Shown piece after piece: positions 17,047 through 25,033 of a stretch of DNA of 45,686 nucleotides. The stretch comes from Oscillospiraceae bacterium (GTDB lineage Bacteria > Bacillota_A > Clostridia > Oscillospirales > Ruminococcaceae). The translations under genes and the position numbers were made by a program. Numbering within the stretch: position 1 is the first letter of the stretch; each line of letters begins with the position of its first letter. The stretch covers positions 1-45,686 of the forward strand of contig JAFWUX010000230.1 of NCBI GenBank assembly GCA_017523995.1. The letters run 5' to 3'. Under the pieces are notes generated by a model, which did not search any database, was not told the DNA's origin, and worked only from the letters and a program-made list of their open reading frames with translations.

Positions 17047-17075
17047 TTCCATTTTTTCTGGTTTTCTGGTATAAT
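17047..17075 (+). promoter_or_regulatory. Extended -10 promoter of the DacA-like gene
   Basis: TGG-TATAAT with -10 at 17070-17075 and a weak -35 (TTCCAT, 17047-17052) at 17 bp. Confidence 0.6.
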
Positions 17076-17132
17076 AAATGTAATCGTGTCTTTTTGACCG
17101 AAGGATTATAATCGTATACAGGAGATGATAGC

Positions 17133-18521
17133 ATGCTGAAGCGTTTGCTTGCTTCCGCAGCGGCTGCGATCCTGACAGCCGCAGTCGTGATCGGACAAAT
17201 CAAGCCGGTCAAAGCGAGCGCTCTGCTCTTTACGCCGAACGCAACCGTACAGAGTCAGGCCGCAATTCTGATGAATACCGATCTCAATGAGATCATCTAT
17301 GAGAAAAACGCCGATATGAAGGAAATGCCCGGTTCGCTCGTGCAGATCATGACAGCCGTGATCGTGCTGGAGGAATGCGAGGATATCTCGGGTACCAAGA
17401 TCGCGGCGAAAGAGGAGATGTATGAAATCTTCGAGCAGGACGAATATCCGGAGGACCTGCGCAAGGCGCAGATCGAAGCCGGCGAATCGCTCACAGTCGA
17501 AGATCTGCTCTACGCGATGATGCTGACCTCGTCGGTCGAAGCGGCATATATGCTCTGCGACAAATTCGGCGACGGCAGTCAGGATAAATTCGCCGAGAAA
17601 ATGAACGCCAAGGCGGAAGCCCTCGGCATGACCAATACGCGCTTCCTCAACGGAACCGGTCTTTACAGCGCCCGTCAGCTCACCACGGCGCGCGACCTGA
17701 TGACACTGCTCTCCTACGCAATGACGCAGCCGCGCTTTGAGACGATCGCCTGCGCAAACACCTATACGCCCGCTGTCGCCTCAACCTATGATAAGCGCGA
17801 TGTCTGGTCATGGCAGCACGCAAACCTGATGGTCGATGAATCCAGCGGCTACTATTTCAACGGTGTCCGCGGCGTCAAGACCGCAAACACACAGGCGGGC
17901 GGACGCGGCATCGCCTGCAAGGGCTCCCGAGACGGCAACAACTACCTGCTGATCTGCATGAACTCCCCGATGCAGGATAACGAGGGCAACAACCACTTCT
18001 ATCATCTCGAGGATGCACAGAATATTCTCGAATGGGCATTTGAGCACCTGACCTTCAAAGAGATCATGGAGGAGAACACAATGCTCGGCGAGATCACCGT
18101 CCGCAATGCCGAGGAGGATGACTTCGTCCTCGTCAAGCCGGTCGAAGGTTTCTCCTGCATCTGGTGTGATACAACGGATATCAAGAGCGTCCAGAAGGTT
18201 TACAACTGGCCGATGGAAATCGACGCGCCGGTCGCTGCCGGTCAGAAGATCGGCACCGTGACGCTGAAGCTCTCCGGTGAAACGCTCGCAGATATTGATG
18301 TGGTTGCCGCATCGGATGTCAAGCGTTCGTTCTGGAAGTACAATCTCAGCGAGATTCCGGGCTTCTTCAAATCGAAGTATCTGCGGAACACATGGGTGCT
18401 CGGCATTGTGCTTTCGGTTCTGTATATCGGCGGATGCATCTTCTTCGCATTCCGGTATCATGAGGAGCGCAAAAAGCGCGCCGCTGCAAGAGCCGGTCAC
18501 CTCAAGAACCAGTCAAGATAA
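17133..18521 (+). CDS. DacA/PBP5-like D,D-carboxypeptidase homologue with degenerate active site
   Basis: 462 residues: signal peptide (1-29), S11-peptidase domain (about 35-290), PBP5-C-like beta domain (about 310-400) and a C-terminal membrane helix (about 425-445) with a basic tail. Active relatives trim D-Ala from peptidoglycan using SxxK, SxN and KTG motifs. Here the aligned sites read S68-L-V-Q71 (in MPGSLVQIMTA), S133-S-V135 (in LTSSVEAAYML) and K249-T-A251 (in GVRGVKTANTQAGG). The catalytic Lys, the Asn and the Gly are thus all replaced while the rest of the fold is well kept and the frame is intact. It is most likely a catalytically dead, membrane-anchored paralogue with a binding or regulatory role. 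Start ATG 17133 has GGAG 9 nt upstream. Confidence 0.88.
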   Translation: MLKRLLASAAAAILTAAVVIGQIKPVKASALLFTPNATVQSQAAILMNTDLNEIIYEKNADMKEMPGSLVQIMTAVIVLEECEDISGTKIAAKEEMYEIFEQDEYPEDLRKAQIEAGESLTVEDLLYAMMLTSSVEAAYMLCDKFGDGSQDKFAEKMNAKAEALGMTNTRFLNGTGLYSARQLTTARDLMTLLSYAMTQPRFETIACANTYTPAVASTYDKRDVWSWQHANLMVDESSGYYFNGVRGVKTANTQAGGRGIACKGSRDGNNYLLICMNSPMQDNEGNNHFYHLEDAQNILEWAFEHLTFKEIMEENTMLGEITVRNAEEDDFVLVKPVEGFSCIWCDTTDIKSVQKVYNWPMEIDAPVAAGQKIGTVTLKLSGETLADIDVVAASDVKRSFWKYNLSEIPGFFKSKYLRNTWVLGIVLSVLYIGGCIFFAFRYHEERKKRAAARAGHLKNQSR

Positions 18522-18532
18522 CTGAATAGAAT

Positions 18533-18570
18533 AAAGCCGCTCCATTGCGTTTGCACGGAGCGGCTTTTAT
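18533..18570. terminator. Bidirectional terminator between convergent genes
   Basis: AAGCCGCTCC (18534-18543) pairs with GGAGCGGCTT (18557-18566), then TTTAT on the plus side and a shorter T-run on the minus side. It can serve the DacA-like gene and the convergent LRR-expansin operon. Confidence 0.75.
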
Positions 18571-18575
18571 TGTAA

Positions 18576-19163
18576 TTACAAGGGACTGCTTTCGTTGAGT
18601 ATCACGATCTCCCTATCACATTTCGGAATATAATGATCCTCCCAGAATTCAGGATTTTCAAACTCTTCGGTACTTGCGAACGTGTTGATGAGGTCATTTC
18701 CCTGCTTAATGTATATGAGCCCTGAAAAGCCCTGCGATTTTTCAAGCGAGAACTGATAATCGCCGAAATCAAATATGATCCCCCATGCCAGCCATATATC
18801 AAAGGTCTGCTCGCCGTTTTCATAGAGCCGTTGATGATCCTGCACAACATGAATCTCCTTTACAGTATCATTCACCGGAGATGCGCCCGCGAAAACATAA
18901 GAATATTGATCCATATCAAGCCATGACCGGCGTTCGTGCGTCAGCGTCAATACTGCCTCGTCATCACCATAACCAAAGTAATTCATATTGTCTGTCTCAC
19001 AGTAAAGATAGATCATACCCTGCTCCGTTTCGATGCCCAAAGCTCCGTAAGCTGCATGACGTGGGGGAATATCGGTATGCCGGAAAGAAACAATCTTCCT
19101 GCCGATCATCTGCCGGAGAATATCCATTTCCGCATCATTGAAACGATTGTCAATCGAAACCAT
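18576..19163 (-). CDS. Hypothetical protein, last gene of the LRR-expansin operon
   Basis: 195 residues, acidic, with no signal peptide or membrane segment. It starts MVSIDNRFNDAEMDILRQM behind AGGAGT 8 nt upstream. It looks like a compact cytoplasmic alpha/beta protein, with several aromatic-rich strands (GMIYLYCETDNMNYFGYGDDE, QTFDIWLAWGIIFDFGDYQF). I do not recognise the family. The style (short acidic, one of many solo small proteins) recalls SUKH/SMI1-like immunity proteins, but I cannot support that by motifs. It lies 25 nt after the expansin gene, so it is probably co-transcribed. Confidence 0.65.
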   Translation of the reverse strand: MVSIDNRFNDAEMDILRQMIGRKIVSFRHTDIPPRHAAYGALGIETEQGMIYLYCETDNMNYFGYGDDEAVLTLTHERRSWLDMDQYSYVFAGASPVNDTVKEIHVVQDHQRLYENGEQTFDIWLAWGIIFDFGDYQFSLEKSQGFSGLIYIKQGNDLINTFASTEEFENPEFWEDHYIPKCDREIVILNESSPL

Positions 19164-19188
19164 TTTTCGTCACTCCTGTCTGAATCAG

Positions 19189-20079
19189 TTATTCCGGGAA
19201 CTGCACATGCCCCTCCTGCACCTCATCGGGTGTGAACGGAATGTCCTCATCTATGACCACCTGTCCGTAGATATCCGTGATGCGGAAGGTGAACGGTCCC
19301 TCGCCAAGCCCCGACTGCGCTTCAAAATAGTTGAAGTTGCGGCGCGGCAGCTCGACAAATTCGCCGTCGCTGTTCAGATATTCCAGCCGCTCAATCGGGT
19401 AGCGGTGATTGCGCACCTGCACCGCGCACCAGAACGCCGTGCTGCCAACCTTGTAGCGGTAATTGAGCGGCGCATCCGCGGCGGTGTCCAGCGACACGAT
19501 TTTCCATGTCACGGGAACGCGCCCCTTTTCCGCCGGTGCGATCAGCGGGAACGCATCCGTATAGAGATCGAGGTCGCCCTTTTTGCCCTCCGGCAGCAGA
19601 TCGGTCACAAGAACATTGATCGTCCCGAGCTCGCCCGTCACCTCGAGATAGGCACCGGCAAGCTCTGCGCAGTTGTAATCCGGCAGATTCATTGCGGTGA
19701 TCCAGTAATCCTTCGAGACCGGATCGAGCATCGCGCAGCCGCCCTCATAGCCGCCGCCGTAAAAGGTCGCTTCGCCGCTGTGGATCGTCCCCTTCGGTTC
19801 AAGGATCCAGTCATGTTCCTCGCCCGTCGGGACAATGCGGCGCTTGAGCAGCGTCAGATCGCGCGCATCGACATGGCTGTCATTGTTCAGATCACCGAGC
19901 GTCGGATCGGCTTCGGCGGGCTTTGTCAGCAGCCAGTCCCGCAGCAGCAGGACATCGGCGCGGTCGATGGCACCGTCTGCATTGAGATCGCCCCTGACCG
20001 TCTCCGCCGCCGTCCCCATGCCGCATAGACAGAGCATCACGGCAGCAGCCGCCGCTGCATGCACCTGCATCCGTTTCAT
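19189..20079 (-). CDS. Cellulosomal expansin with N-terminal dockerin
   Basis: 296 residues: signal peptide (about 1-25); dockerin (about 29-85) with two calcium loops (GDLNADGAIDRADVLLLRDW, GDLNNDSHVDARDLTLLKRR); then a two-domain bacterial expansin of EXLX1 type. The D1 barrel contains SGEATFYGGGYEGG, YLEVTGE and VTDLLPEGKKGDLDL; D2 (CBM63-like) contains AVQVRNHRYPIERLEY and ends GHVQFPE, as Bacillus EXLX1 does from memory. Expansins loosen cellulose-xyloglucan contacts without hydrolysis. Key Asp residues of D1 (VTD, LDL) remain. Of the three aromatic cellulose-binding positions in D2, one Trp is kept (AFW) and two appear as Phe (AFW, RNFNYF); the Tyr after VTDL is Leu. It starts 18 nt after the LRR-peptidase gene. 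Confidence 0.9.
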   Translation of the reverse strand: MKRMQVHAAAAAAVMLCLCGMGTAAETVRGDLNADGAIDRADVLLLRDWLLTKPAEADPTLGDLNNDSHVDARDLTLLKRRIVPTGEEHDWILEPKGTIHSGEATFYGGGYEGGCAMLDPVSKDYWITAMNLPDYNCAELAGAYLEVTGELGTINVLVTDLLPEGKKGDLDLYTDAFPLIAPAEKGRVPVTWKIVSLDTAADAPLNYRYKVGSTAFWCAVQVRNHRYPIERLEYLNSDGEFVELPRRNFNYFEAQSGLGEGPFTFRITDIYGQVVIDEDIPFTPDEVQEGHVQFPE

Positions 20080-20097
20080 TCTCGTTCCACCCTTTCT

Positions 20098-22386
20098 TTA
20101 TTTTGCCGCCGCGAGCACCTGCCGCTTTAACAGCGAAAGATCCGCCGCATTGACTGTTTTATCGCCGTTCAGATCGGCAGCGCGCAGTGCTGCCGCCGGC
20201 AGATTCTCCGCGGTCAGCAGATATTTGCTCAGCAGAACCGCATCCGCGATGCTGCATTTGCCGTCACCGTTGAGATCGCCCTGCTTCAGCGCCGCAAACG
20301 GATACGCCGGTGAACCGAGCTGTGCGATTGCATCGGTGACTGCCGTGATTCTGCCGGAATTGCTTTTGCCGCCGAATTCATAGCGCATTTTGCTCTGCGG
20401 AACGCAGCAGGCATAGTCCGCGTTCCGGTAATAGAGGCAGGCTTCATCATAGATCTGATCGGGGCAGTTCGGATCCCAGACCGGAATCCGGCGGTCATAG
20501 GTTCTGCCGTCCCACTTCCAGCTGCCGGATTCGATGCCGCAGCCGACCACAACATGGCTGTCCGTCGGCGTCGCATACATGATAAGGAACGGCTTGCCCT
20601 CATTTTCCGCCTGCCAGCCGAGCGCGATCATCTTCTCAAAGTACGAATCCGCAAGATCAGCACCCTGTGCGCGGATTTTCAGTGCCGCATCGGATTCCTG
20701 CATGAACTGATAGTAATTGATCACCGACTGCACTGCCTGCTCCGGCTTGATCTCGGAGAGCGCGCCCGCACCTGCCTGTATCTGCGCAGGCGCAAGCAGG
20801 CCGTATTTTGCAAGCAGAACCGTCAGCGAGAGCCCGTAACAGGAGCCGTCCCATTTCCGGCTGAGATCAGCGTGGCTGCCGAGCTGCTCCGTCAGCAATG
20901 CCTTCGCCGCATCCGTCATAGAGAACGAATCCCCGAACACCTCCGCCGTGTTTGCAAATGTCCATGTATCCTTTTTGAGATCAAGCACGATTTTGCCCTT
21001 CTGCGGCGGAATCACCGGCGCATCCAGCACATGCTCCGAAAGCTTCTCTGCCGCCGGATTCTGCGAATAAACGCTCTGCAGATCACAGCTCACAACCGCT
21101 TTTTCCGCAACGGTTTTGACCGAATCCGGCACAGTCAGCGTCCGCAGACGCGCACACCGCGTAAATGCGCCCGCGACGATCTCCGTCACAGATTCCGGTA
21201 TCACCGCATGCACATCTCTGCCGACATAATTGAGCAATTTGCCGTTTGAAAGAATCAGCCAGCCGCCGTTCTGTTCGGTCAGTGCATCCAGATACGGCGT
21301 ACCGGAAAAGGATGTCGATTCCGCTTCGGTCAATGATGCCGGAAGATTCATTTCTGCAATTTTCGTGCCGCTGAATGCATACGCGCCGACCGCTGTCACG
21401 GAATCCGGCAGCACAAGGCGTTCCAGCGCAGATGCCTGAAATGCGCGCGCACCGATTTTTGTCACGCCATCCGGAATTTCAATCGCTTTGAGCTTTGTGT
21501 TCTGAAAGGCACCCTCCGGAATCTCCGTCATTCCGGCGGGCAGATTGACTTCTGTCAGCGGCGTGCCCATGAATGCACCGACGCCGAGCTTCTGCAGATG
21601 CTCCGGCAGCCTGACGGATGTCAGTGCAGTGTTCGCAAACGCCATGTTCCCGATTGACGTCACCGATTCGGGGATCACAACGGATTCCAGCGGCATATTC
21701 AGGAAGGCGGCATCTGCGATCTCCGTTACTCCCGCCGGAATCTCAACGGAAGTGACACTGCTGCCTTCAAAGGCGCTCGCCCCGATGGTCTCCAATGATG
21801 CGGGCAGTCTGACCGATTTCAGCGCCGTATTCTGAAAGGCTTTGTCACCGATCGTTCTGACCGAATCCGGCAGTTCGAGCTTCGTCAGATGCGGTGCAAA
21901 CACAGCCTGTCTCTCCGCTTCGGTCCAGCCGGTCAGGCTGTTCGCATCTTCCAGTATTTCAGGATTGATCCGGAATGCGCACGCGCCGATCTCCTCAACG
22001 CCCTCCTGCAGATGCACCTCCCGCAGTCCGGTCATATCCGAAAACGCATTTTTCCGGATGATCCGCAGACTTTCCGGCAGATAGAGCTTTTCGACCGTGC
22101 TGTTCATCCGGAACCAGATTTTCTCTTTTTGATCCGTCTTTTTCGCAAAGTATTCGATTCTGCGGAAGGCATCCGCAGCGATCTCCGTCACGCCCTCCGG
22201 CACATGGACTTCGCTGTCCCTGCCGTTATAGCTGAGCAGCACGCCGTTTTTGATATCAAACTCAGGGAGTTCCTCCTCAGCCGCCGCAGAAACGTCATTC
22301 TTCGGCAGATATACTGCGTTCTGCAGCACTGCGCCGTTCCACAGCAGCAGCGCTGAAATAAGCAGCGCAGAAATCTCTTTTTTCAT
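20098..22386 (-). CDS. Secreted BspA-type LRR protein with papain-like cysteine peptidase and dockerin
   Basis: 762 residues from ATG 22386 (GGAGG 5 nt upstream; the longer frame to 22515 lacks a site). Signal peptide (about 1-33). About 12 LRR_5/BspA repeats (about 40-450) of the type VTEIPEGAFQNTKLKAIEIP. A cysteine-peptidase-like domain (about 480-690) with a likely catalytic Cys in WDGSCYGLS, His in DSHVVVGCG and Asp/Asn in IPVWDPNCP. C-terminal dockerin (GDLNGDGKCSIADAVLLSKY, ADLNGDKTVNAADLSLLKRQ). Dockerin-borne LRR-peptidase proteins are known in ruminococcal cellulosomes; the substrate is not known. It is the first gene of an operon with expansin and the 195-residue protein. Confidence 0.83.
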   Translation of the reverse strand: MKKEISALLISALLLWNGAVLQNAVYLPKNDVSAAAEEELPEFDIKNGVLLSYNGRDSEVHVPEGVTEIAADAFRRIEYFAKKTDQKEKIWFRMNSTVEKLYLPESLRIIRKNAFSDMTGLREVHLQEGVEEIGACAFRINPEILEDANSLTGWTEAERQAVFAPHLTKLELPDSVRTIGDKAFQNTALKSVRLPASLETIGASAFEGSSVTSVEIPAGVTEIADAAFLNMPLESVVIPESVTSIGNMAFANTALTSVRLPEHLQKLGVGAFMGTPLTEVNLPAGMTEIPEGAFQNTKLKAIEIPDGVTKIGARAFQASALERLVLPDSVTAVGAYAFSGTKIAEMNLPASLTEAESTSFSGTPYLDALTEQNGGWLILSNGKLLNYVGRDVHAVIPESVTEIVAGAFTRCARLRTLTVPDSVKTVAEKAVVSCDLQSVYSQNPAAEKLSEHVLDAPVIPPQKGKIVLDLKKDTWTFANTAEVFGDSFSMTDAAKALLTEQLGSHADLSRKWDGSCYGLSLTVLLAKYGLLAPAQIQAGAGALSEIKPEQAVQSVINYYQFMQESDAALKIRAQGADLADSYFEKMIALGWQAENEGKPFLIMYATPTDSHVVVGCGIESGSWKWDGRTYDRRIPVWDPNCPDQIYDEACLYYRNADYACCVPQSKMRYEFGGKSNSGRITAVTDAIAQLGSPAYPFAALKQGDLNGDGKCSIADAVLLSKYLLTAENLPAAALRAADLNGDKTVNAADLSLLKRQVLAAAK

Positions 22387-22458
22387 ACTGTCCTCCTGAT
22401 TCTGCTGTAACATTGCAACATCATAATGCTTCATATTTCGGCATTTGTTTCCGGTTTC

Positions 22459-22487
22459 ATTATACCACACCGATGCGGCGCTTTCAA
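22459..22487 (-). promoter_or_regulatory. Promoter of the LRR-peptidase/expansin operon
   Basis: TTGAAA (22482-22487), 17-bp spacer, TGG-TATAAT (-10 at 22459-22464), extended -10 type. Confidence 0.75.
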
Positions 22488-22520
22488 TAACAAATTGTAA
22501 ATTCAGTGCAAGCAAATATC

Positions 22521-22560
22521 AAAAAACGCAGCAGGACACGTTCTGCATCCTGCTGCGTTT
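22521..22560 (-). terminator. Intrinsic terminator after paaK
   Basis: AACGCAGCAGGA (22525-22536) and TCCTGCTGCGTT (22548-22559) form a perfect 12-bp stem. On the minus strand it is followed by TTTT immediately after the stem. It lies 9 nt past the paaK stop. Confidence 0.9.
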
Positions 22561-22568
22561 CTGTATCA

Positions 22569-23909
22569 TCAGATGGAATATTCGGGGTTGCGCTCATCAA
22601 TGATGCGCTTGGATTTGTGCTCGGAACGGGTATCCAGTCCGCCGTCCGGATGCACAACCACACGCGCCGGCTTAACGCCGATTCTCGCCTTGAGTGCCGC
22701 GCTGATCTCCGCTGCAACGGTCTCGTCATCCTTCGGGTTATCTGCGTTCTTCTCGATCTCAACCGCATATTTGCTGGTGAAATCCTTTTCAAAGATGCGG
22801 ATCAGATATTCGCCGGTGATGCCGCTCTGCTCACGGATGACAGCCTCGATATCGCTCGGGAAGACGTTGACCGCCGAGACGATGAACATATCGTCCTTTC
22901 TGCCGAGGATATGGATTCTGCCGTGGGTTCTGCCGCACTTGCACGGTGTCTGGTCGATTCTGCCGATATCGCCGGTGCGGAAGCGGATGAGCGGTCTCGC
23001 GTGCTTGCGCAGCGTGGTGAAGACCAGCTCGCCGGTCTCGCCGGGCGGCAGAATCTCGCCGGTGTGGATGTCAACAGTTTCCACGAGAATATGGTTTTCT
23101 GCGATGTGCAGACCGTCATGATATTCGCACTGTGCCGCGCATGCGCCGAAGATATCGGAGAGACCGTAAAAGTCAAAGACCTCTGCGCCCCAGATCTCCT
23201 CAATGGCGTTTCTGGTTGCGTCGATCGAGCCGCCGAGCTCACCGGCAACAATGATCTTCTTGATATTGAAATCCTTTTTCGGATCATAGCCGGCTTTCAG
23301 TGCCTTTTCACCAAGCTGCCATGCGTAGGAAGGCGAAGTCCAGATGATCGTCGGCTTGTAGGTCTTCAGGATGAACAGCAGGCGCTCGCTCGGGAGCGTG
23401 CCGCCCCAGATGCAGAGTGCGCCGAGGTTCTGTGCGCCGATGACATCCGGTCCGCCGACATACAGCGAGAAGTTCAGCGCGTGGACATAGCGGTCATTCG
23501 GTCTCATGCCGATCTGCCAGAACCAGCGGCTCTCGGTCTCCTGGAACTCATCGAAATCCTTTTTGGTAAAGGGGCTCATGGTCGGGACACCGGTCGAGCC
23601 GGACGAGGTCGAGATAAAGACGACATCCTCCTCCGGAACGGCTGCCAGTTCACCGAGGAACGAGCCGACGCCCTGCGTATCGCGCTGCGTTTTCTTGTTG
23701 ATGAACGGGAACTTCTGCAGATCGGAAAGCTGCTTGATATCCGAAGGCTTGACGCCTGCTTCATCAAAGGAGCGCTTGTAATACGGCGCGTGGTCATAGG
23801 CGAACTGTACGATCTCCTGCAGGTCAGCGAGCTGACGCTTTTCAAGTTCGGGACGCGGCAGCGTTTCAAGCTCCTCGTCCCAGTATTTGCTGTTGATATC
23901 TCTGCTCAT
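22569..23909 (-). CDS. paaK: Phenylacetate-CoA ligase (arylacetate-CoA ligase)
   Basis: 446 residues, the usual PaaK length. Start MSRDINSKYWDEELETLPR; AMP-binding P-loop ISTSSGSTGVPT; FYGLSDIFG; LIRFRTGDIG; RIHILGRKDDM and a Lys-bearing C-terminal domain. It makes phenylacetyl-CoA (or an aryl analogue) from the free acid, ATP and CoA in the cytoplasm. The next upstream genes encode a 2-oxoacid:ferredoxin oxidoreductase, a pairing known for interconverting aryl-acetates, aryl-acetyl-CoA and aryl-pyruvates. This could allow phenylalanine synthesis from exogenous phenylacetate, a compound some ruminococci need. Its promoter shares a motif with the porG and transporter promoters. Confidence 0.9.
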   Translation of the reverse strand: MSRDINSKYWDEELETLPRPELEKRQLADLQEIVQFAYDHAPYYKRSFDEAGVKPSDIKQLSDLQKFPFINKKTQRDTQGVGSFLGELAAVPEEDVVFISTSSGSTGVPTMSPFTKKDFDEFQETESRWFWQIGMRPNDRYVHALNFSLYVGGPDVIGAQNLGALCIWGGTLPSERLLFILKTYKPTIIWTSPSYAWQLGEKALKAGYDPKKDFNIKKIIVAGELGGSIDATRNAIEEIWGAEVFDFYGLSDIFGACAAQCEYHDGLHIAENHILVETVDIHTGEILPPGETGELVFTTLRKHARPLIRFRTGDIGRIDQTPCKCGRTHGRIHILGRKDDMFIVSAVNVFPSDIEAVIREQSGITGEYLIRIFEKDFTSKYAVEIEKNADNPKDDETVAAEISAALKARIGVKPARVVVHPDGGLDTRSEHKSKRIIDERNPEYSI

Positions 23910-23953
23910 TGTTTTTATCCTCCTGAGTATTCATATAGGTTTTCTATGCTTTT

Positions 23954-23982
23954 ATTATACACGATTCTGCCCGATTTGTCCA
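23954..23982 (-). promoter_or_regulatory. paaK promoter with shared TATTGGACAAA element
   Basis: TGGACA (23977-23982), 17-bp spacer, TATAAT (23954-23959). The -35 is embedded in TATTGGACAAA (23975-23985), identical to the element at 27052-27062 and 35744-35754. Confidence 0.75.
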
Positions 23983-24007
23983 ATACCTAGCTTTTATACT
24001 GGGTTAT

Positions 24008-24141
24008 AAATCCGGACTATAACCGGTTTTCAGATATGAATGAGAAATTAGAAATACCGGTATGCACTGCCGCGCATGATTTCAAAACCGTCTGCGGGCA
24101 GACAGCGCAATCTCTCATTTCTAATTTCTCATTCCGGATTT
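24008..24141. repeat. 134-bp nested inverted-repeat element, MITE-like
   Basis: Outer arms AAATCCGGA (24008-24016) and TCCGGATTT (24133-24141); inner perfect 17-bp arms AATGAGAAATTAGAAAT (24039-24055) and its complement (24117-24133); a central GTCTGC/GCAGAC hairpin. The right end supplies the first base pair or two of the porB stop codon region. It has no coding capacity. It could be a small mobile element or a long porB transcript hairpin; no U-tract is present. Confidence 0.55.
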
Positions 24142-25033
24142 AATATTGAAAGTTCTTTTCGATGAACTGCCACTTTTTATCGCGCGACTGAATGATCGTT
24201 TCAATATCCGCATCGTCCAGATGCTTAAAGCGTCCCTGCTTTTTCAGGTACGCGGCAACGTCGGTAAACTGCTTCGGTCTGCGGTTGAGCGTGTACGCAC
24301 CGTTTTCATATTCCGCAAGATACCACAAGCCGCAGTCCACAACCTCTTTTGCGATCTCGACGGTTTCATCCGGCGCAATGCCCCAGCCCGTCGGACAGGG
24401 CGCGATCACATGGATATACTTTGTGCCTTTGATCTGCGACGCCTTCTCGACCTTGCGGATGAAATCCGGCAGATAGCCGATGCTCGCGGTCGCTGCATAG
24501 GGAATATCATGCGCCGCTGCGATCTCAAACATATTCTTTTTCGGGCGGATATTGCCGTGGATATTCGCGCCCGCCGGTGTTGTGGTGGTGCGCGCACCGA
24601 ACGGCGTCAGTCCGCTTTTCTGGATGCCGGTGTTCATATAGGCTTCGTTGTCATAGCAGATATAGATGATGTTATCGTTGCGGTCAATCGCGCCGGAAAG
24701 CGCCTGAATGCCGATATCCGCCGTGCCGCCGTCGCCTGCAAAACCGACTGCGGTGAAATCCTTGTATCCCTTTGCGCGAAGTCCTGCTTCGACACCGGTC
24801 AGCATGGATGCCGTGCCGGCAAAGGTCGAGATGATCGAGTTATTCGAGAAGCACAGCTGCGGAAAATTGAATCCCACAGCGGACATACATCCCGCCGGAA
24901 GCACCGAGACCGCCTGCGGACCGAGCACCTTGAGCGCTGCACGCACCGCCAGACTGCCGCCGCATCCTGCACATGCCTTGTGACCGTAGAAAAACTCCTC
25001 GCGCGAAATCTGCGCTGCCGTCGGATTAGCCAT
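24140..25033 (-). CDS. porB: 2-oxoacid:ferredoxin oxidoreductase beta subunit (TPP-binding)
   Basis: 297 residues from ATG 25033, which has GGAGG 8 nt upstream; a GTG at 25042 sits too close to the same site. It binds thiamine diphosphate (GDGGTADIGIQALSGAID then NEAYMNTG) and has the N-terminal cluster cysteines (KACAGCGGS) plus APCPTGW. With porA, D and G it oxidatively decarboxylates a 2-oxoacid to acyl-CoA and passes electrons to ferredoxin; the reaction is reversible. The start overlaps the porA stop by 8 nt. The stop lies at the edge of the inverted-repeat element. Pyruvate, 2-oxoisovalerate and aryl-pyruvate specificity cannot be told apart by eye; the nearby paaK points to an aryl substrate. 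Confidence 0.9.
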   Translation of the reverse strand: MANPTAAQISREEFFYGHKACAGCGGSLAVRAALKVLGPQAVSVLPAGCMSAVGFNFPQLCFSNNSIISTFAGTASMLTGVEAGLRAKGYKDFTAVGFAGDGGTADIGIQALSGAIDRNDNIIYICYDNEAYMNTGIQKSGLTPFGARTTTTPAGANIHGNIRPKKNMFEIAAAHDIPYAATASIGYLPDFIRKVEKASQIKGTKYIHVIAPCPTGWGIAPDETVEIAKEVVDCGLWYLAEYENGAYTLNRRPKQFTDVAAYLKKQGRFKHLDDADIETIIQSRDKKWQFIEKNFQY

